Assembly (NCBI RefSeq): GCF_001482385.1
Contig: NZ_CP013611.1
Span: 3,603,501-3,667,500 of the forward strand
Source of the DNA: Pseudoalteromonas rubra
GTDB taxonomy: Bacteria; Pseudomonadota; Gammaproteobacteria; Enterobacterales; Alteromonadaceae
DNA: 64,000 nucleotides
Direction: 5' to 3'
The position numbers and the translations under genes were made by a program. Positions 10,809-19,367 of the stretch are shown here, one piece after another; the first letter of the stretch is position 1; each line of letters starts with the position of its first letter. Below the pieces are notes generated by a model. That model was not told the DNA's origin. It did not search any database and saw only the letters and a program-made list of their open reading frames with translations.

Positions 10809-11129
10809 ATGAACGCATCTAAGTTACTGACCACGATTGCCGCCGCTTGTATGAGCTTTTCGGTATTTGCTATTACGCTGGATGATGCTAAGTCACAGGG
10901 CTTAGTGGGTGAAACCGCAGCGGGCTATCTGGGCGTGATCAAAGGCAGCAGTGAAGTGAAAAAGCTGGTGAAAGAAGTAAACAGCAAACGCAAGGCGAAG
11001 TACCAGCAACTTGCTAAGAAAAACGGCATCAGTCTGAGTCAGGTTGAAGCTATGGCTGCCAAGAAAACATTTGCAAAAACGGCGCCAGGCCACTTCGTTA
11101 AAGTCGATGGAAAGTGGGTTAAAAAATAG
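10809..11129 (+). CDS. ydbL: YdbL family periplasmic protein (DUF1318)
   Basis: 106 residues with a cleavable signal peptide (MNASKLLTTIAAACMSFSVFA) and the YdbL core: TLDDAKSQGLVGETAAGYLG, a Lys/Arg-rich middle (VNSKRKAKYQQLAKKNG) and the ending KTAPGHFVKVDGKWVKK, all matching E. coli YdbL. In E. coli YdbL is thought to act as a chaperone controlling YnbE multimers. Shine-Dalgarno AAGGAG is 6 bases upstream. Last gene of the ydbH-ynbE-ydbL operon; a 24-base palindrome follows. Confidence 0.93.
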   Translation: MNASKLLTTIAAACMSFSVFAITLDDAKSQGLVGETAAGYLGVIKGSSEVKKLVKEVNSKRKAKYQQLAKKNGISLSQVEAMAAKKTFAKTAPGHFVKVDGKWVKK

Positions 11130-11156
11130 CGCTCAGGGCGGAGCGCTCCGCCCTGA
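11125..11156 (-). terminator. Terminator after the waaA-DUF1415 operon (palindromic)
   Basis: A perfect 24-base palindrome occupies 11133-11156 (arms TCAGGGCGGAGC and GCTCCGCCCTGA) in the 30-base gap between convergent ydbL and the DUF1415 gene. On the minus strand it is followed after five bases by six T's, so it should terminate the minus operon. On the plus strand there is no T-tract, so it is a poorer terminator for ydbL. Confidence 0.8.
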
Positions 11157-11159
11157 CTG

Positions 11160-11705
11160 TTAATCTGTTTGCTGGCACTGACGTAACAGTTGTTGCCAGA
11201 AAGCCGCGCCTTTTCGGCGTGCGAGCTTGATGTTGTTATCCGGAATTGATTCTGGATCATCATAACTTTCCAGGGCCTCAGCCATGCTGGCTTCGCGAAT
11301 GACATGTAAAGCCGGGTAAGGGGCTCGGTTTGTGTAGTTGGCTGGATCATCTTGCTCTGAATCTGCAAAAACGTAATCCGGGTGGAAGTTGGCAAGCTGA
11401 AAGGTGCCTTCATAGCCTTGGGCAACTAACAGTGCGTTTGCCAGGTCAACCAAATCTAAAAATGCATCAAAATCTGTGAAACCTTGAGTAAAGATGAGCA
11501 AGCTGGTTTCCCGCTTTGGTGTCTCCGTCAGAGCCTGACACTCATTCAACATATCCATCACGGCATCTTCCGCTTTTTGTGATTCGCAGATTCGGTAGTG
11601 GATCGCGTTTTGTTCCACTTCTTTGCGGGCAAATGGGCAGAAGTTGTATTTGACAATCACTGAGCTGACCCAGTTTTGCATCGCTTGGACGGCAATATGG
11701 TGCAT
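11160..11705 (-). CDS. DUF1415 family protein
   Basis: 181 residues, cytoplasmic. The N-terminal WVSSVIVKYNFCPFARKEV carries the NFCPFA signature of DUF1415, and LANFHPDYVFADSEQDDPAN with NRAPYPALHVIRE is typical of the family. Biochemical function is not established. Its ATG abuts the waaA stop codon (TAAATG), so it is almost certainly co-transcribed and translationally coupled with waaA; whether it has a role in LPS synthesis is unknown. Confidence 0.88.
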   Translation of the reverse strand: MHHIAVQAMQNWVSSVIVKYNFCPFARKEVEQNAIHYRICESQKAEDAVMDMLNECQALTETPKRETSLLIFTQGFTDFDAFLDLVDLANALLVAQGYEGTFQLANFHPDYVFADSEQDDPANYTNRAPYPALHVIREASMAEALESYDDPESIPDNNIKLARRKGAAFWQQLLRQCQQTD

Positions 11706-12986
11706 TTATTTTCCCAAAAGAGACTTAATCATAGTAATACTGCGTGCAATGGCACCCTGATTGCGTGCCAGGCACGCTCTTGCATGTGTGCCCAATTCCA
11801 TTGCTCTTTGCTGTGAGCTAAGGTAAACCAGTAAAGTATCGGCCAGGGCTTGCTGATCCACCACTTCAATGGCACCGTGCAGCGCAAACAGTTCAGGATA
11901 TATATGGGCAAAATTATAGGTGTGTGGTCCGGTCAGTACTCCGACCGAACAGGCTGCCGCTTCAAGCGGGTTGTGGCCGCCCCGTTCAATCAGGCTGCCG
12001 CCAATATAGGCAATTTGTCCACATCCGTATAACAACTTAAGTTCGCCTAATGTGTCTGCCAGCAAGACCTGTGATGACGGCGTGTAATCCTGGCTACGGC
12101 GGCTGTAGCTGAGTGCCCGCGCTTCAATTAAAGCGGCAACTTTATCGAATTGTTCTGGGTGCCTGGGCGCAATGATCAACAGTGCATCGCTCTGGTGGGC
12201 CAGTAGTTGCTGATGGGCCGATAATACTTGTTCATGCTCTGTGGGATGGGTAGAGCCAGCAACCCATATAGGCCGGTTACCGAGTTGTGCTTTTATTGTC
12301 TCTATTTTGCTTTGTTGGGCGTTATCCAGGGCGATATCAAATTTGATAGAGCCAGTTACGGTGACTTTGTCTGGCGTTAGTCCCAGCTTAATAAAACGCT
12401 CGGCATCTTCTTGATTATGGCTGGCCAGCATAGTGATCTGCTGCATTAAAAAACGGCTCAGAGAAGCGACTTTTTGATATCCCGTGAGTGACTTTGCGGA
12501 CAGGCGGGCATTGATGACCGCGACCGGGCAGTGCGCCTTATTGGCGTAATAAAATAGGTTAGGCCACAGCTCAGTTTCCAGTACTAATAATATTTTCGGT
12601 CTGAGTTGCTTAATGAAGCGCCGTGCTGCAAAAGCAAAATCAACGGGTAAATAGCAAATCGTGATAGCTCGCTCGCTGTTGCCAAAGAGCTGATTCAGCT
12701 GCTCGCGACCTGTTGGGGTGTTACAGGTAAGCACAAAAGGTGCATCAGGGTGCTCTTTTAGGAGCGCTTTTATGAGGGGGGCTGCAGCCAGTACTTCTCC
12801 CACAGAAGCGCAGTGGATGATGACGGCCTGCTTTGCAGTCACTTTAGGAACAAAGCCAAACCGCTCGCTAAAATGAGCCTTATACAGCGGGTTCTTTTTT
12901 CCTCTGATAACGTACAGGTAGAGCACGATGAATGGACATAAAATCAGCAGCAGCAGGGAATATAAACGTCTAATCATGACAGCCAT
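11706..12986 (-). CDS. waaA: Kdo transferase WaaA (3-deoxy-D-manno-octulosonic acid transferase)
   Basis: Transfers Kdo from CMP-Kdo to lipid IVA, the first step of LPS core assembly, at the cytoplasmic face of the inner membrane. 426 residues, N-terminal anchor (RRLYSLLLLILCPFIVLYLY), GT30 N-domain with IHCASVGEVLAAAPLI (the conserved acceptor-site Glu) and GT-B C-domain with WVAGSTHPTEHEQVL, APRHPEQF and GGSLIERGGHNPLEAAA. The start is ATG 12986 or 12977; neither has a good Shine-Dalgarno. kdkA, which phosphorylates Kdo, lies 4 kb away. Whether the enzyme adds one or two Kdo cannot be read from sequence, though kdkA suggests one. Confidence 0.96.
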   Translation of the reverse strand: MAVMIRRLYSLLLLILCPFIVLYLYVIRGKKNPLYKAHFSERFGFVPKVTAKQAVIIHCASVGEVLAAAPLIKALLKEHPDAPFVLTCNTPTGREQLNQLFGNSERAITICYLPVDFAFAARRFIKQLRPKILLVLETELWPNLFYYANKAHCPVAVINARLSAKSLTGYQKVASLSRFLMQQITMLASHNQEDAERFIKLGLTPDKVTVTGSIKFDIALDNAQQSKIETIKAQLGNRPIWVAGSTHPTEHEQVLSAHQQLLAHQSDALLIIAPRHPEQFDKVAALIEARALSYSRRSQDYTPSSQVLLADTLGELKLLYGCGQIAYIGGSLIERGGHNPLEAAACSVGVLTGPHTYNFAHIYPELFALHGAIEVVDQQALADTLLVYLSSQQRAMELGTHARACLARNQGAIARSITMIKSLLGK

Positions 12987-13124
12987 CAGTATAAAAAACG
13001 CTTATTTTAACTTGTCCGCCTGAAAAAGCGATAACACACGTACAAATTATCACAGTTGTTGAGGTGCTCAGCGGACGGGAATTTGCTAGGATCGGGCAAA
13101 ATCTCCAATTTTAAAGGTTTTAAG

Positions 13125-14573
13125 TTGTCTTTTCGTACTATCACGCTTTCTACTTTGTGTCTGCTGGGCGCAGCGCAGGCTTTTGCCATGCCAACCGCTT
13201 TTTTACCTTTGGGTAAAGACAATCTTCTGGAATATCATATAGATCAGATGTTTGCAATGACAGGCACTACGCCAATGGCAAAGCCGTATCGCATTACCGA
13301 AATTAATAAAACCTTGTCTCAGCTTGCGAAGGTTGACCCTGCATTGCATCAAAGCATTAAGTCTCGACTTGCCCCTTATCTGGAAAGGGATGCAATTACA
13401 CGTCGAGGTATTAAGCTGCGAGTTGATTCCGGCGATGTACAAAAACTTGCCAATGATCGGGGTAATTACAGCAGTGAATATGCTGAATTATCGTTCGATG
13501 GCATTTGGCGCGGCAGTGATACGAGTCTGGTTCAGATCGGCGCAGAGTACCGTATCGATTCGGGTAAGGTCGTGCCTTACAATACCTTCTATGCGATAGG
13601 GGGAGACAATTTACAACTGACTCTGGGCTACAAGGAGCACTGGTTTTCTCCATTTAAGCATGGTGCTCAGGTGTACTCAAACAATGCTAAAGCGCCGTTA
13701 TCGGCCTCTTTGGGTCTGAGTTTGCCATTGGATAATTGGTGGAACTTTGATTTTGAGCTGTTTTACGCCGAGCTTGAGCACGTTGAAGAGGGCATTTTGT
13801 ATCAAGGCAAACGCCATGATGGTACGCCGAAATTGGCGGGCACACATATTAGCTTTGAACCACTGGAAAACTGGAAAATAGGCATCAACCGAATGATGCA
13901 GTTTGGAGGGGGACCAAGGGAAGTTGGCTTCAAAGATGTTTTAAAAGCCTACTTTGATCCCGCGGGCAACGACAATGTTGATCAGGTGGGGAGTTCAGAT
14001 GAGGAACTTGGCGATCAGTGGGCGAGTATTACCTCTGTATTTAAAACCAGCTGGGTGATGCCGGTAGAATGGTATTTTGAGTATGGCGGCGAAGACACGA
14101 AAGACCACAAGAACTACCAGTTTGGCAATATAGCTTCTAACTTAGGTTTTTATATGCCGGCCCTGACGCAGGACCTGACATTCCGGTATGAATATACCAA
14201 TATGCACAGCTTGTGGTACCGGAACTATATTTACCCTAAGAGCGGCAACACAATAGATGGATTTGTCGTCGGTCATGCGGTTGCAAACCAGCGTACTCTT
14301 CACGATGGTGCGCCAGTTAAAGGTCATTTAGTCGAGCTGACTTATCGAGAAAACCTGGATTCACTATGGCGTTTGGAACTATCCACGGTCAAAAATAGCA
14401 ATCACTTTGAGGTTTTGGGGGTGGAATATACCCGAAACTATGAGCAAGCCCGACAACTTCAGCTTGCTAATACCCGGCGTATATATGACAAGCAAGTTGA
14501 GACATCACTGACTTATGGCAAAGATGTCTTTGGCGAAAGCTACACTTGGTTGTCTGTCAATGTATACTGGTAG
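13125..14573 (+). CDS. Wzi-like outer-membrane protein (capsule assembly Wzi family)
   Basis: A 482-residue outer-membrane beta-barrel candidate. Signal peptide LSFRTITLSTLCLLGAAQAFA, then alternating aromatic beta-strand sequence to the C-terminal LSVNVYW, ending on an aromatic as barrels do. Features such as GDNLQLTLGYKEHWFSPF and GTHISFEPLENWKIGINRMMQFGG fit the Wzi family; Wzi binds group 1 capsule at the surface in E. coli. The best start is a TTG at 13125 directly before the signal peptide, with AAAGG upstream; the frame extends to a TTG at 13056. No other capsule gene is in view, so the ligand may be a different surface polysaccharide. Confidence 0.82.
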   Translation: MSFRTITLSTLCLLGAAQAFAMPTAFLPLGKDNLLEYHIDQMFAMTGTTPMAKPYRITEINKTLSQLAKVDPALHQSIKSRLAPYLERDAITRRGIKLRVDSGDVQKLANDRGNYSSEYAELSFDGIWRGSDTSLVQIGAEYRIDSGKVVPYNTFYAIGGDNLQLTLGYKEHWFSPFKHGAQVYSNNAKAPLSASLGLSLPLDNWWNFDFELFYAELEHVEEGILYQGKRHDGTPKLAGTHISFEPLENWKIGINRMMQFGGGPREVGFKDVLKAYFDPAGNDNVDQVGSSDEELGDQWASITSVFKTSWVMPVEWYFEYGGEDTKDHKNYQFGNIASNLGFYMPALTQDLTFRYEYTNMHSLWYRNYIYPKSGNTIDGFVVGHAVANQRTLHDGAPVKGHLVELTYRENLDSLWRLELSTVKNSNHFEVLGVEYTRNYEQARQLQLANTRRIYDKQVETSLTYGKDVFGESYTWLSVNVYW

Positions 14574-14664
14574 TTCGACGCACAGCGTCACCACTTAATT
14601 TAACACGGGTTAGTTTTTGACTTTGTCACGACGACAGAGTCGCATTATTTATTTAAGGATCACT

Positions 14665-15258
14665 ATGTCAATCAATGATCACATCAAACAAAGCTATCAG
14701 GCCAGCTTAGAGCGACATATGGCGTTGTTCGCTAAAATGGCTGATTATCACACCCAGTCTGTGGAATTACTGGCTGCCTGCAAAGCAACCTTAGAGGCAG
14801 GAGGTAAGGTGATTTGGTTTGGTAATGGTGGCAGTGCGGCCGATGCCCAGCATCTGGCTGCCGAGTTTGTGGTTCGCTATAAGCTCGAACGTGGTCCTTT
14901 GGCGTCAATTGCTTTGACGACCGATACCTCTATTTTAACGGCACACAGCAACGACTATCATTTTAATACGGTATTCGAACGCCAGGTGCAAGCGCTATGT
15001 AAACCGGAAGACTTAGTGATTGGCCTGACCACGTCAGGAACCAGTGAGAATATTAACCTGGCATTGCAGGCGGCTAATGAAATTGGTGCATTCACCGTGG
15101 CCTTGACCGGGCGTACAGGCGGGACAGTGAAAGACATTGCTAAGCTGCCAATTATCATCGACTTTGATGAAACCGCGCGGATCCAGGAAGCGCATATGTT
15201 TATCGGACACTGGTTATGTGAGGCGGTAGATATGGTTGTTGTGGAGCAATCGGCATGA
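14665..15258 (+). CDS. gmhA: Sedoheptulose-7-phosphate isomerase GmhA
   Basis: Converts sedoheptulose 7-phosphate to D-glycero-D-manno-heptose 7-phosphate, the first step of ADP-heptose synthesis. The 197-residue protein is a SIS-domain isomerase with [54 protein letters not shown] and an [13 protein letters not shown]-terminus supplying active-site Glu/His. ATG 14665 has AAGGA 7 bases upstream; the frame is open further upstream without signals. It overlaps hldE by 4 bases (ATGA). Confidence 0.96.
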   Translation: MSINDHIKQSYQASLERHMALFAKMADYHTQSVELLAACKATLEAGGKVIWFGNGGSAADAQHLAAEFVVRYKLERGPLASIALTTDTSILTAHSNDYHFNTVFERQVQALCKPEDLVIGLTTSGTSENINLALQAANEIGAFTVALTGRTGGTVKDIAKLPIIIDFDETARIQEAHMFIGHWLCEAVDMVVVEQSA

Positions 15259-16697
15259 ATCTGAGCGCGCTGAGAAACTTAAACCAGGCGAAGGTTCTGG
15301 TGGTTGGTGATGTTATGCTGGATCGTTACTGGCATGGTGATACAGGCCGTATTTCACCAGAAGCACCTGTTCCCGTGGTTAAGGTAAGCAGCCTTGAAGA
15401 CAAAGCGGGTGGGGCGGCGAATGTGGCGAAGAACATTGCTCATCTGGATGGCCAGGTTGGCCTGCTGGGTCTGATTGGTGAAGATGACAATGGTCGCCAG
15501 CTTGAGTCTATCCTGGCAAAAGAACAAATTGCTTCACAACTTGTGACGGTTGCTGAGTTGCCGACTATCGCGAAAATGCGTGTCATCAGTCGCCATCAGC
15601 AGGTCGTGCGACTAGACCTGGAAGAACCCTTTGTGCAGTCTCACAGTCAACTGTTACTGACTCGTCTGGAACAAGTCGTCAATGATTATGATTTTGTTCT
15701 GTTTTCAGATTACAACAAAGGTGCTTTAAGTTGTATCGAAGAGATGATTAGTGTGGCCAAGAACGCGGGTAAAACGGTGCTGATTGACCCTAAATCGTCG
15801 GATCTGACCCGTTATCGGGGCGCGGACTATATTACGCCAAATCTCAATGAATTCCGCCTGGCCGGTGGTGATTCCAGCAGTGAAGATGCATTGACGGAGA
15901 GTGCCCGTAGTTTGATAAAACAGGCAGGCATTGGCGCTATGCTACTGACTCGCTCTGAGCAGGGCATGTCCCTGATCACCCAAGATGAGAAGTATGATTA
16001 TGCAGCGCAGGTTCGGGAAGTCAGTGACGTTACCGGTGCAGGTGATACCGTTATTGCGACCTTAACGACTATGTTGGGCGCAGGATTATCGCCCAGCGAA
16101 GCGGTGGAGCTGGCGAACTTAGCTGCGGGGATTGCGGTTGCTAAACTGGGTGCGGCTACCGTGACACCAGAAGAGCTGAGTCGCAAACTGGGGCAATATT
16201 TGCGCCAGACTGGTGAACACTATCAAACTCCATATGAAGAAGTACTGAAACACATTGAGTTTGCCAAACAAAATGGCGAAAAAATAGTGTTCACCAATGG
16301 TTGCTTCGACATTCTGCATGCAGGTCATGTGCGTTATCTGGCACAAGCGAAAGCCAGGGGAGACCGGTTAGTGGTCGGGCTGAATAACGATGACTCAATT
16401 TCTCGTTTGAAAGGTCCTGAACGTCCAATTAACCCACTAAACGAGCGGGCCATGGTCCTGTCTGCTCTGGCTTCTGTCGACTGGGTGATCCCGTTTGGTA
16501 AAGAGAGTGAGGGTGACACTCCAGCAAAACTGATTGAACAGGTCAGCCCGCATATCCTGGTCAAAGGTGGCGACTACCAGGTATCTGAAATAGCGGGAGC
16601 AGATCATGTTCTTGCTACGGGAGGTCAGGTAGAAGTGTTAGCATTTCTGGATGGTTGCTCAACCTCTAATATCATTGCGAAAGCAAGAGAGACATAA
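15255..16697 (+). CDS. hldE: Bifunctional heptose-7-phosphate kinase / heptose-1-phosphate adenylyltransferase HldE
   Basis: Two domains in one chain of 480 residues. Residues 1 to about 320 are a ribokinase-type kinase ([21 protein letters not shown] at the start, [13 protein letters not shown] with the catalytic Asp). Residues about 345-480 are a nucleotidyltransferase ([20 protein letters not shown] with HxGH, later [14 protein letters not shown]). It makes heptose 1,7-bisphosphate and later ADP-heptose; GmhB, also in this cluster, acts between these steps. Translationally coupled to gmhA. It ends in an intrinsic terminator whose hairpin reaches into the convergent kdkA gene. Confidence 0.97.
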   Translation: MNLSALRNLNQAKVLVVGDVMLDRYWHGDTGRISPEAPVPVVKVSSLEDKAGGAANVAKNIAHLDGQVGLLGLIGEDDNGRQLESILAKEQIASQLVTVAELPTIAKMRVISRHQQVVRLDLEEPFVQSHSQLLLTRLEQVVNDYDFVLFSDYNKGALSCIEEMISVAKNAGKTVLIDPKSSDLTRYRGADYITPNLNEFRLAGGDSSSEDALTESARSLIKQAGIGAMLLTRSEQGMSLITQDEKYDYAAQVREVSDVTGAGDTVIATLTTMLGAGLSPSEAVELANLAAGIAVAKLGAATVTPEELSRKLGQYLRQTGEHYQTPYEEVLKHIEFAKQNGEKIVFTNGCFDILHAGHVRYLAQAKARGDRLVVGLNNDDSISRLKGPERPINPLNERAMVLSALASVDWVIPFGKESEGDTPAKLIEQVSPHILVKGGDYQVSEIAGADHVLATGGQVEVLAFLDGCSTSNIIAKARET

Positions 16698-16720
16698 TAG
16701 CGACGTCTGACGATACAAGA

Positions 16721-16745
16721 AGCCGGTTTAAACCGGCTTTTTTTT
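16721..16745 (+). terminator. Intrinsic terminator after hldE
   Basis: AAGCCGGTTTAAACCGGCTT (16721-16740) is a perfect 20-base palindrome followed by T's to 16745. The stop codon and final codons (Lys-Pro-Val) of the convergent kdkA lie within it. No comparable T-tract is seen on the minus side. Confidence 0.85.
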
Positions 16746-17462
16746 CATCTTACTTCGATAGGCATCGATAAAACTTTGCCAGTCTTGTGGCGGACAAAAG
16801 AACTGCGCAGAGCGGCTGGCTTCTTTTTTAAGCGAGCGTGCGAGCCGGTCAATATTGGCCATTTGCCATTCTTTAGCAGGCGTTTTGAGCGCGCCTTTAT
16901 CGAAATCAATGAGATACACCTCACCGCTTTCATCGAACAAAATATTGTTGCAGTTTAAATCATCATGATAGGCACCAGCGTGATGAAAGCGTGCCAGCGT
17001 GGCGGCAACCTGCTGCCAGTCTTGTACACTGAGTGGTGCCGACTGTAGCCGCTCACACAGGCTTTGTGCGCCCGAGATGGCATGCGTCAGGATATCAGCG
17101 CGATAAACCCCCGCTGATACGGTTACTTTGGCACCCAAAGGAATGGGGACTGGCAAGCCCAAGTCGGCGAGTTGGTTCAGCAGGTGTAGCTCAAGGTATA
17201 CCCGGGTGCGCTTGAGACCTGTAAACACGTATTGATCTTTGAGTAACTTACCAATTAACCCGCCACGCCAGTAATGCTTTAGAACGGCAATCCCCTGGCC
17301 GGAATAGCGTACGAACCAGGCAGCTGCACGACCTTGTTTTGAGGTCACAACGGCATTTTTTTGTTGCCAGAATGCCATATCGAACCAGTCCAGAGATAAA
17401 GTATCTGGGGTATGGTTGGTTCGCAACAAGTAATGATTGTGATGTTGTTCAATTTTTAGCAT
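16728..17462 (-). CDS. kdkA: 3-deoxy-D-manno-octulosonic acid kinase (KdkA)
   Basis: Phosphorylates the single Kdo of Kdo-lipid IVA on the cytoplasmic face in bacteria whose WaaA adds one Kdo. The 244-residue protein has an atypical eukaryotic-kinase-like fold: GGLIGKLLKDQYVF region, RVYLELHLLNQL, catalytic loop HDDLNCNNILF and metal motif LIDFDKG. This pattern fits the KdkA/InaA/WaaP family, and the length fits KdkA. It sits alone on the minus strand between hldE (convergent) and the GT9 gene (divergent), inside the LPS core cluster. A heptose kinase (WaaP) is the main alternative. Confidence 0.87.
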   Translation of the reverse strand: MLKIEQHHNHYLLRTNHTPDTLSLDWFDMAFWQQKNAVVTSKQGRAAAWFVRYSGQGIAVLKHYWRGGLIGKLLKDQYVFTGLKRTRVYLELHLLNQLADLGLPVPIPLGAKVTVSAGVYRADILTHAISGAQSLCERLQSAPLSVQDWQQVAATLARFHHAGAYHDDLNCNNILFDESGEVYLIDFDKGALKTPAKEWQMANIDRLARSLKKEASRSAQFFCPPQDWQSFIDAYRSKMKKKPV

Positions 17463-17597
17463 GGCCGATTAATAGCAGGGTCTGAATTGATAAACGTTCA
17501 GTGTAACGGCTTTTGTTGTCGGGGAGAATCTCATAGGTTGCAAAATAGTGGGTTTTATTTAAGATCGGGTGCTTATTTTCAGTTACAGGCGAAATGT

Positions 17598-18641
17598 GTG
17601 TCTCAGGCAATTTCTTCCATTTGTATTCTCCGGCTTTCGGCCATCGGTGATGTGTGTCATGCCGTCACGGCTGTACAAGCTATTCAGCGCGCGCACCCAC
17701 AGGCGAAAATCACCTGGGTCATAGGCAAGGTTGAAGCTATGCTGTTAGCCGATTTGCCTGGGGTGGAGTTTGTTGTCTTTGACAAGAAGCAAGGTAAAGC
17801 GGCGTTCAAGCAGCTCAAAGCCCGGTTTAAAGGGCATAAGTTTGATGTGCTTTTGCATATGCAAGTGGCGTTTCGCGCTAACCTGGCGGCACGCTGTATT
17901 CCGGCTAAAGTCAAAATTGGTTTTGACAAAGGTCGCTCCAAGGAGTTTCACTCTCTGGTGATTAATCAGCGCATTGCTCCACAGCAGCAACCGCATGTGA
18001 TAGAAGGGTTTCAAAACTTTGCCCGGGCAATAGGCGCTGAATGTGGCGCGCCAAGTTGGGAGATGCCCGTTAGCGATGAAGATAAACATGAAGCACAAGC
18101 TTTGCTTGCAGGGCTGGGACGTATCTTTGTGATTTCTCCTGCTGCCAGTAAGGCGGAGCGGAACTGGCTACCTGAGCGCTATGCTGCGTTGGCAGAACAT
18201 GCTGCGGCGCAAGGCTTTAGTGTGGTCCTGACTGGGGGGCCAACCGACTTGGAGCGTAACCTGAGTGACGCTATCATTGCGCATGCACAGTGCGATATCA
18301 CCAACCTGGTTGGCAAAACCAAACTAAAAACCTTGCTGTGTGTGTTAGCGCAGGCACAGTTGGTTCTGGCACCGGATACCGGGCCTGCCCACATGGCGGT
18401 GACCGTTGGCACGCCGGTCATTGGTTTGTATGCGCATTCTAACCCCAAGCGCACTGGGCCGTATTTGTATCAGGACTATGTAGTCGAGGTCTATCATGAC
18501 AACCTGATGGCACAAAAGGGCAAAACTGCACAGCAACTTAAATGGGGCACACGTATGAAAGGCAGCGACCTGATGAGTCAAATTTCGATTGAGCGGGTGA
18601 CACAGATGTTCGATAAGGTAGTAAAGCAGGAACAGTTATGA
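17598..18641 (+). CDS. Glycosyltransferase family 9 (LPS heptosyltransferase-like)
   Basis: GT-B glycosyltransferase of family 9, most likely transferring heptose from ADP-heptose to the LPS inner core. N-terminal ICILRLSAIGDVCHAV is the GT9 signature. C-terminal VISPAASKAERNWLPERYA, LTGGPTDLERN and VLAPDTGPAHMAVTVGTPVI bind the sugar nucleotide. From GTG 17598 the protein has 347 residues, normal for the family; the frame opens at 17487 but the extra 37 residues are unlike any GT9. Whether it is heptosyltransferase I, II or III cannot be settled. It overlaps gmhB by 4 bases. Confidence 0.85.
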   Translation: MSQAISSICILRLSAIGDVCHAVTAVQAIQRAHPQAKITWVIGKVEAMLLADLPGVEFVVFDKKQGKAAFKQLKARFKGHKFDVLLHMQVAFRANLAARCIPAKVKIGFDKGRSKEFHSLVINQRIAPQQQPHVIEGFQNFARAIGAECGAPSWEMPVSDEDKHEAQALLAGLGRIFVISPAASKAERNWLPERYAALAEHAAAQGFSVVLTGGPTDLERNLSDAIIAHAQCDITNLVGKTKLKTLLCVLAQAQLVLAPDTGPAHMAVTVGTPVIGLYAHSNPKRTGPYLYQDYVVEVYHDNLMAQKGKTAQQLKWGTRMKGSDLMSQISIERVTQMFDKVVKQEQL

Positions 18642-19195
18642 CACATAAAGCCGTATTTCTGGACAGAGACGGGGTGATCAATCAGGATCATGCCTACGTG
18701 CATAAAATTGAAGACTTTGAGTTTATCGATGGTGTGTTTGAGGCCTGCTATCAGTTCCAGGCATTGGGCTATAAACTGATCGTGGTGACTAATCAGTCTG
18801 GTATTGGCCGGGGTTACTATAACGAAGCCCAGTTTGCGCAACTGACAGAGTGGATGTGCCAGCAGTTTCAGGCTCACGGTATCACCATTGACGGGGTCTA
18901 TTTTTGTCCCCACCACCCACATAAAGCACAACCGCCTTATCAGCGTGAGTGTACGTGCCGTAAACCGAACCCTGGTATGCTTCTAGAAGCCATTGAAGCA
19001 CATAACATTGATCCGAAACAAAGTGTTATGGTGGGTGACAAAGGGTCAGATATTCAGGCTGCATTGGCGGCGGGAGTTAGTACTAAAATACTGGTTGAGT
19101 CAGGGCAAACTTTCAGTGAACAAGTGCGCGACTCAGCAGACTATGTGTGTGGATCATTATATAAGGCACTTGATCTGCCTCCGTTTATCTCATAA
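18638..19195 (+). CDS. gmhB: D-glycero-beta-D-manno-heptose-1,7-bisphosphate 7-phosphatase GmhB
   Basis: Removes the 7-phosphate of heptose 1,7-bisphosphate between the two HldE steps. 185-residue HAD-family phosphatase with catalytic FLDRDGVIN (nucleophile Asp and general acid Asp), VVTNQSGIGRG, the zinc loop with His/Cys ligands (CPHHPH then CTCRKP) and VMVGDKGSDIQAA. Coupled to the GT9 gene by ATGA overlap, completing the heptose pathway with gmhA and hldE. Confidence 0.96.
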   Translation: MTHKAVFLDRDGVINQDHAYVHKIEDFEFIDGVFEACYQFQALGYKLIVVTNQSGIGRGYYNEAQFAQLTEWMCQQFQAHGITIDGVYFCPHHPHKAQPPYQRECTCRKPNPGMLLEAIEAHNIDPKQSVMVGDKGSDIQAALAAGVSTKILVESGQTFSEQVRDSADYVCGSLYKALDLPPFIS

Positions 19196-19287
19196 GCGTT
19201 TACAAAGCGTCTGCGAACAAGATAATCACAATCCGTGCAATTAAGGTGCGAACCTTTTAAAATATAAGCAACGAATTTTATGACACA

Positions 19288-19342
19288 GCCGATATTGGGC
19301 ATAAAGGATATCGGCATTTTAGTGTGTGCCAGGGGCACACAC
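19288..19342 (+). repeat. Two tandem hairpins in the kbl leader
   Basis: Hairpin 1: GCCGATAT (19288-19295) with ATATCGGC (19308-19315), 12-base loop, followed by ATTTTAG. Hairpin 2: GTGTGTGCC (19322-19330) with GGCACACAC (19334-19342), loop AGG. Both lie between gmhB and kbl, ending about 25 bases before the kbl ATG. The first might act as a weak terminator for gmhB; together they could be a regulatory leader. Confidence 0.5.
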
Positions 19343-19367
19343 CCCGTGCAACTAATGGAGACTCCCG

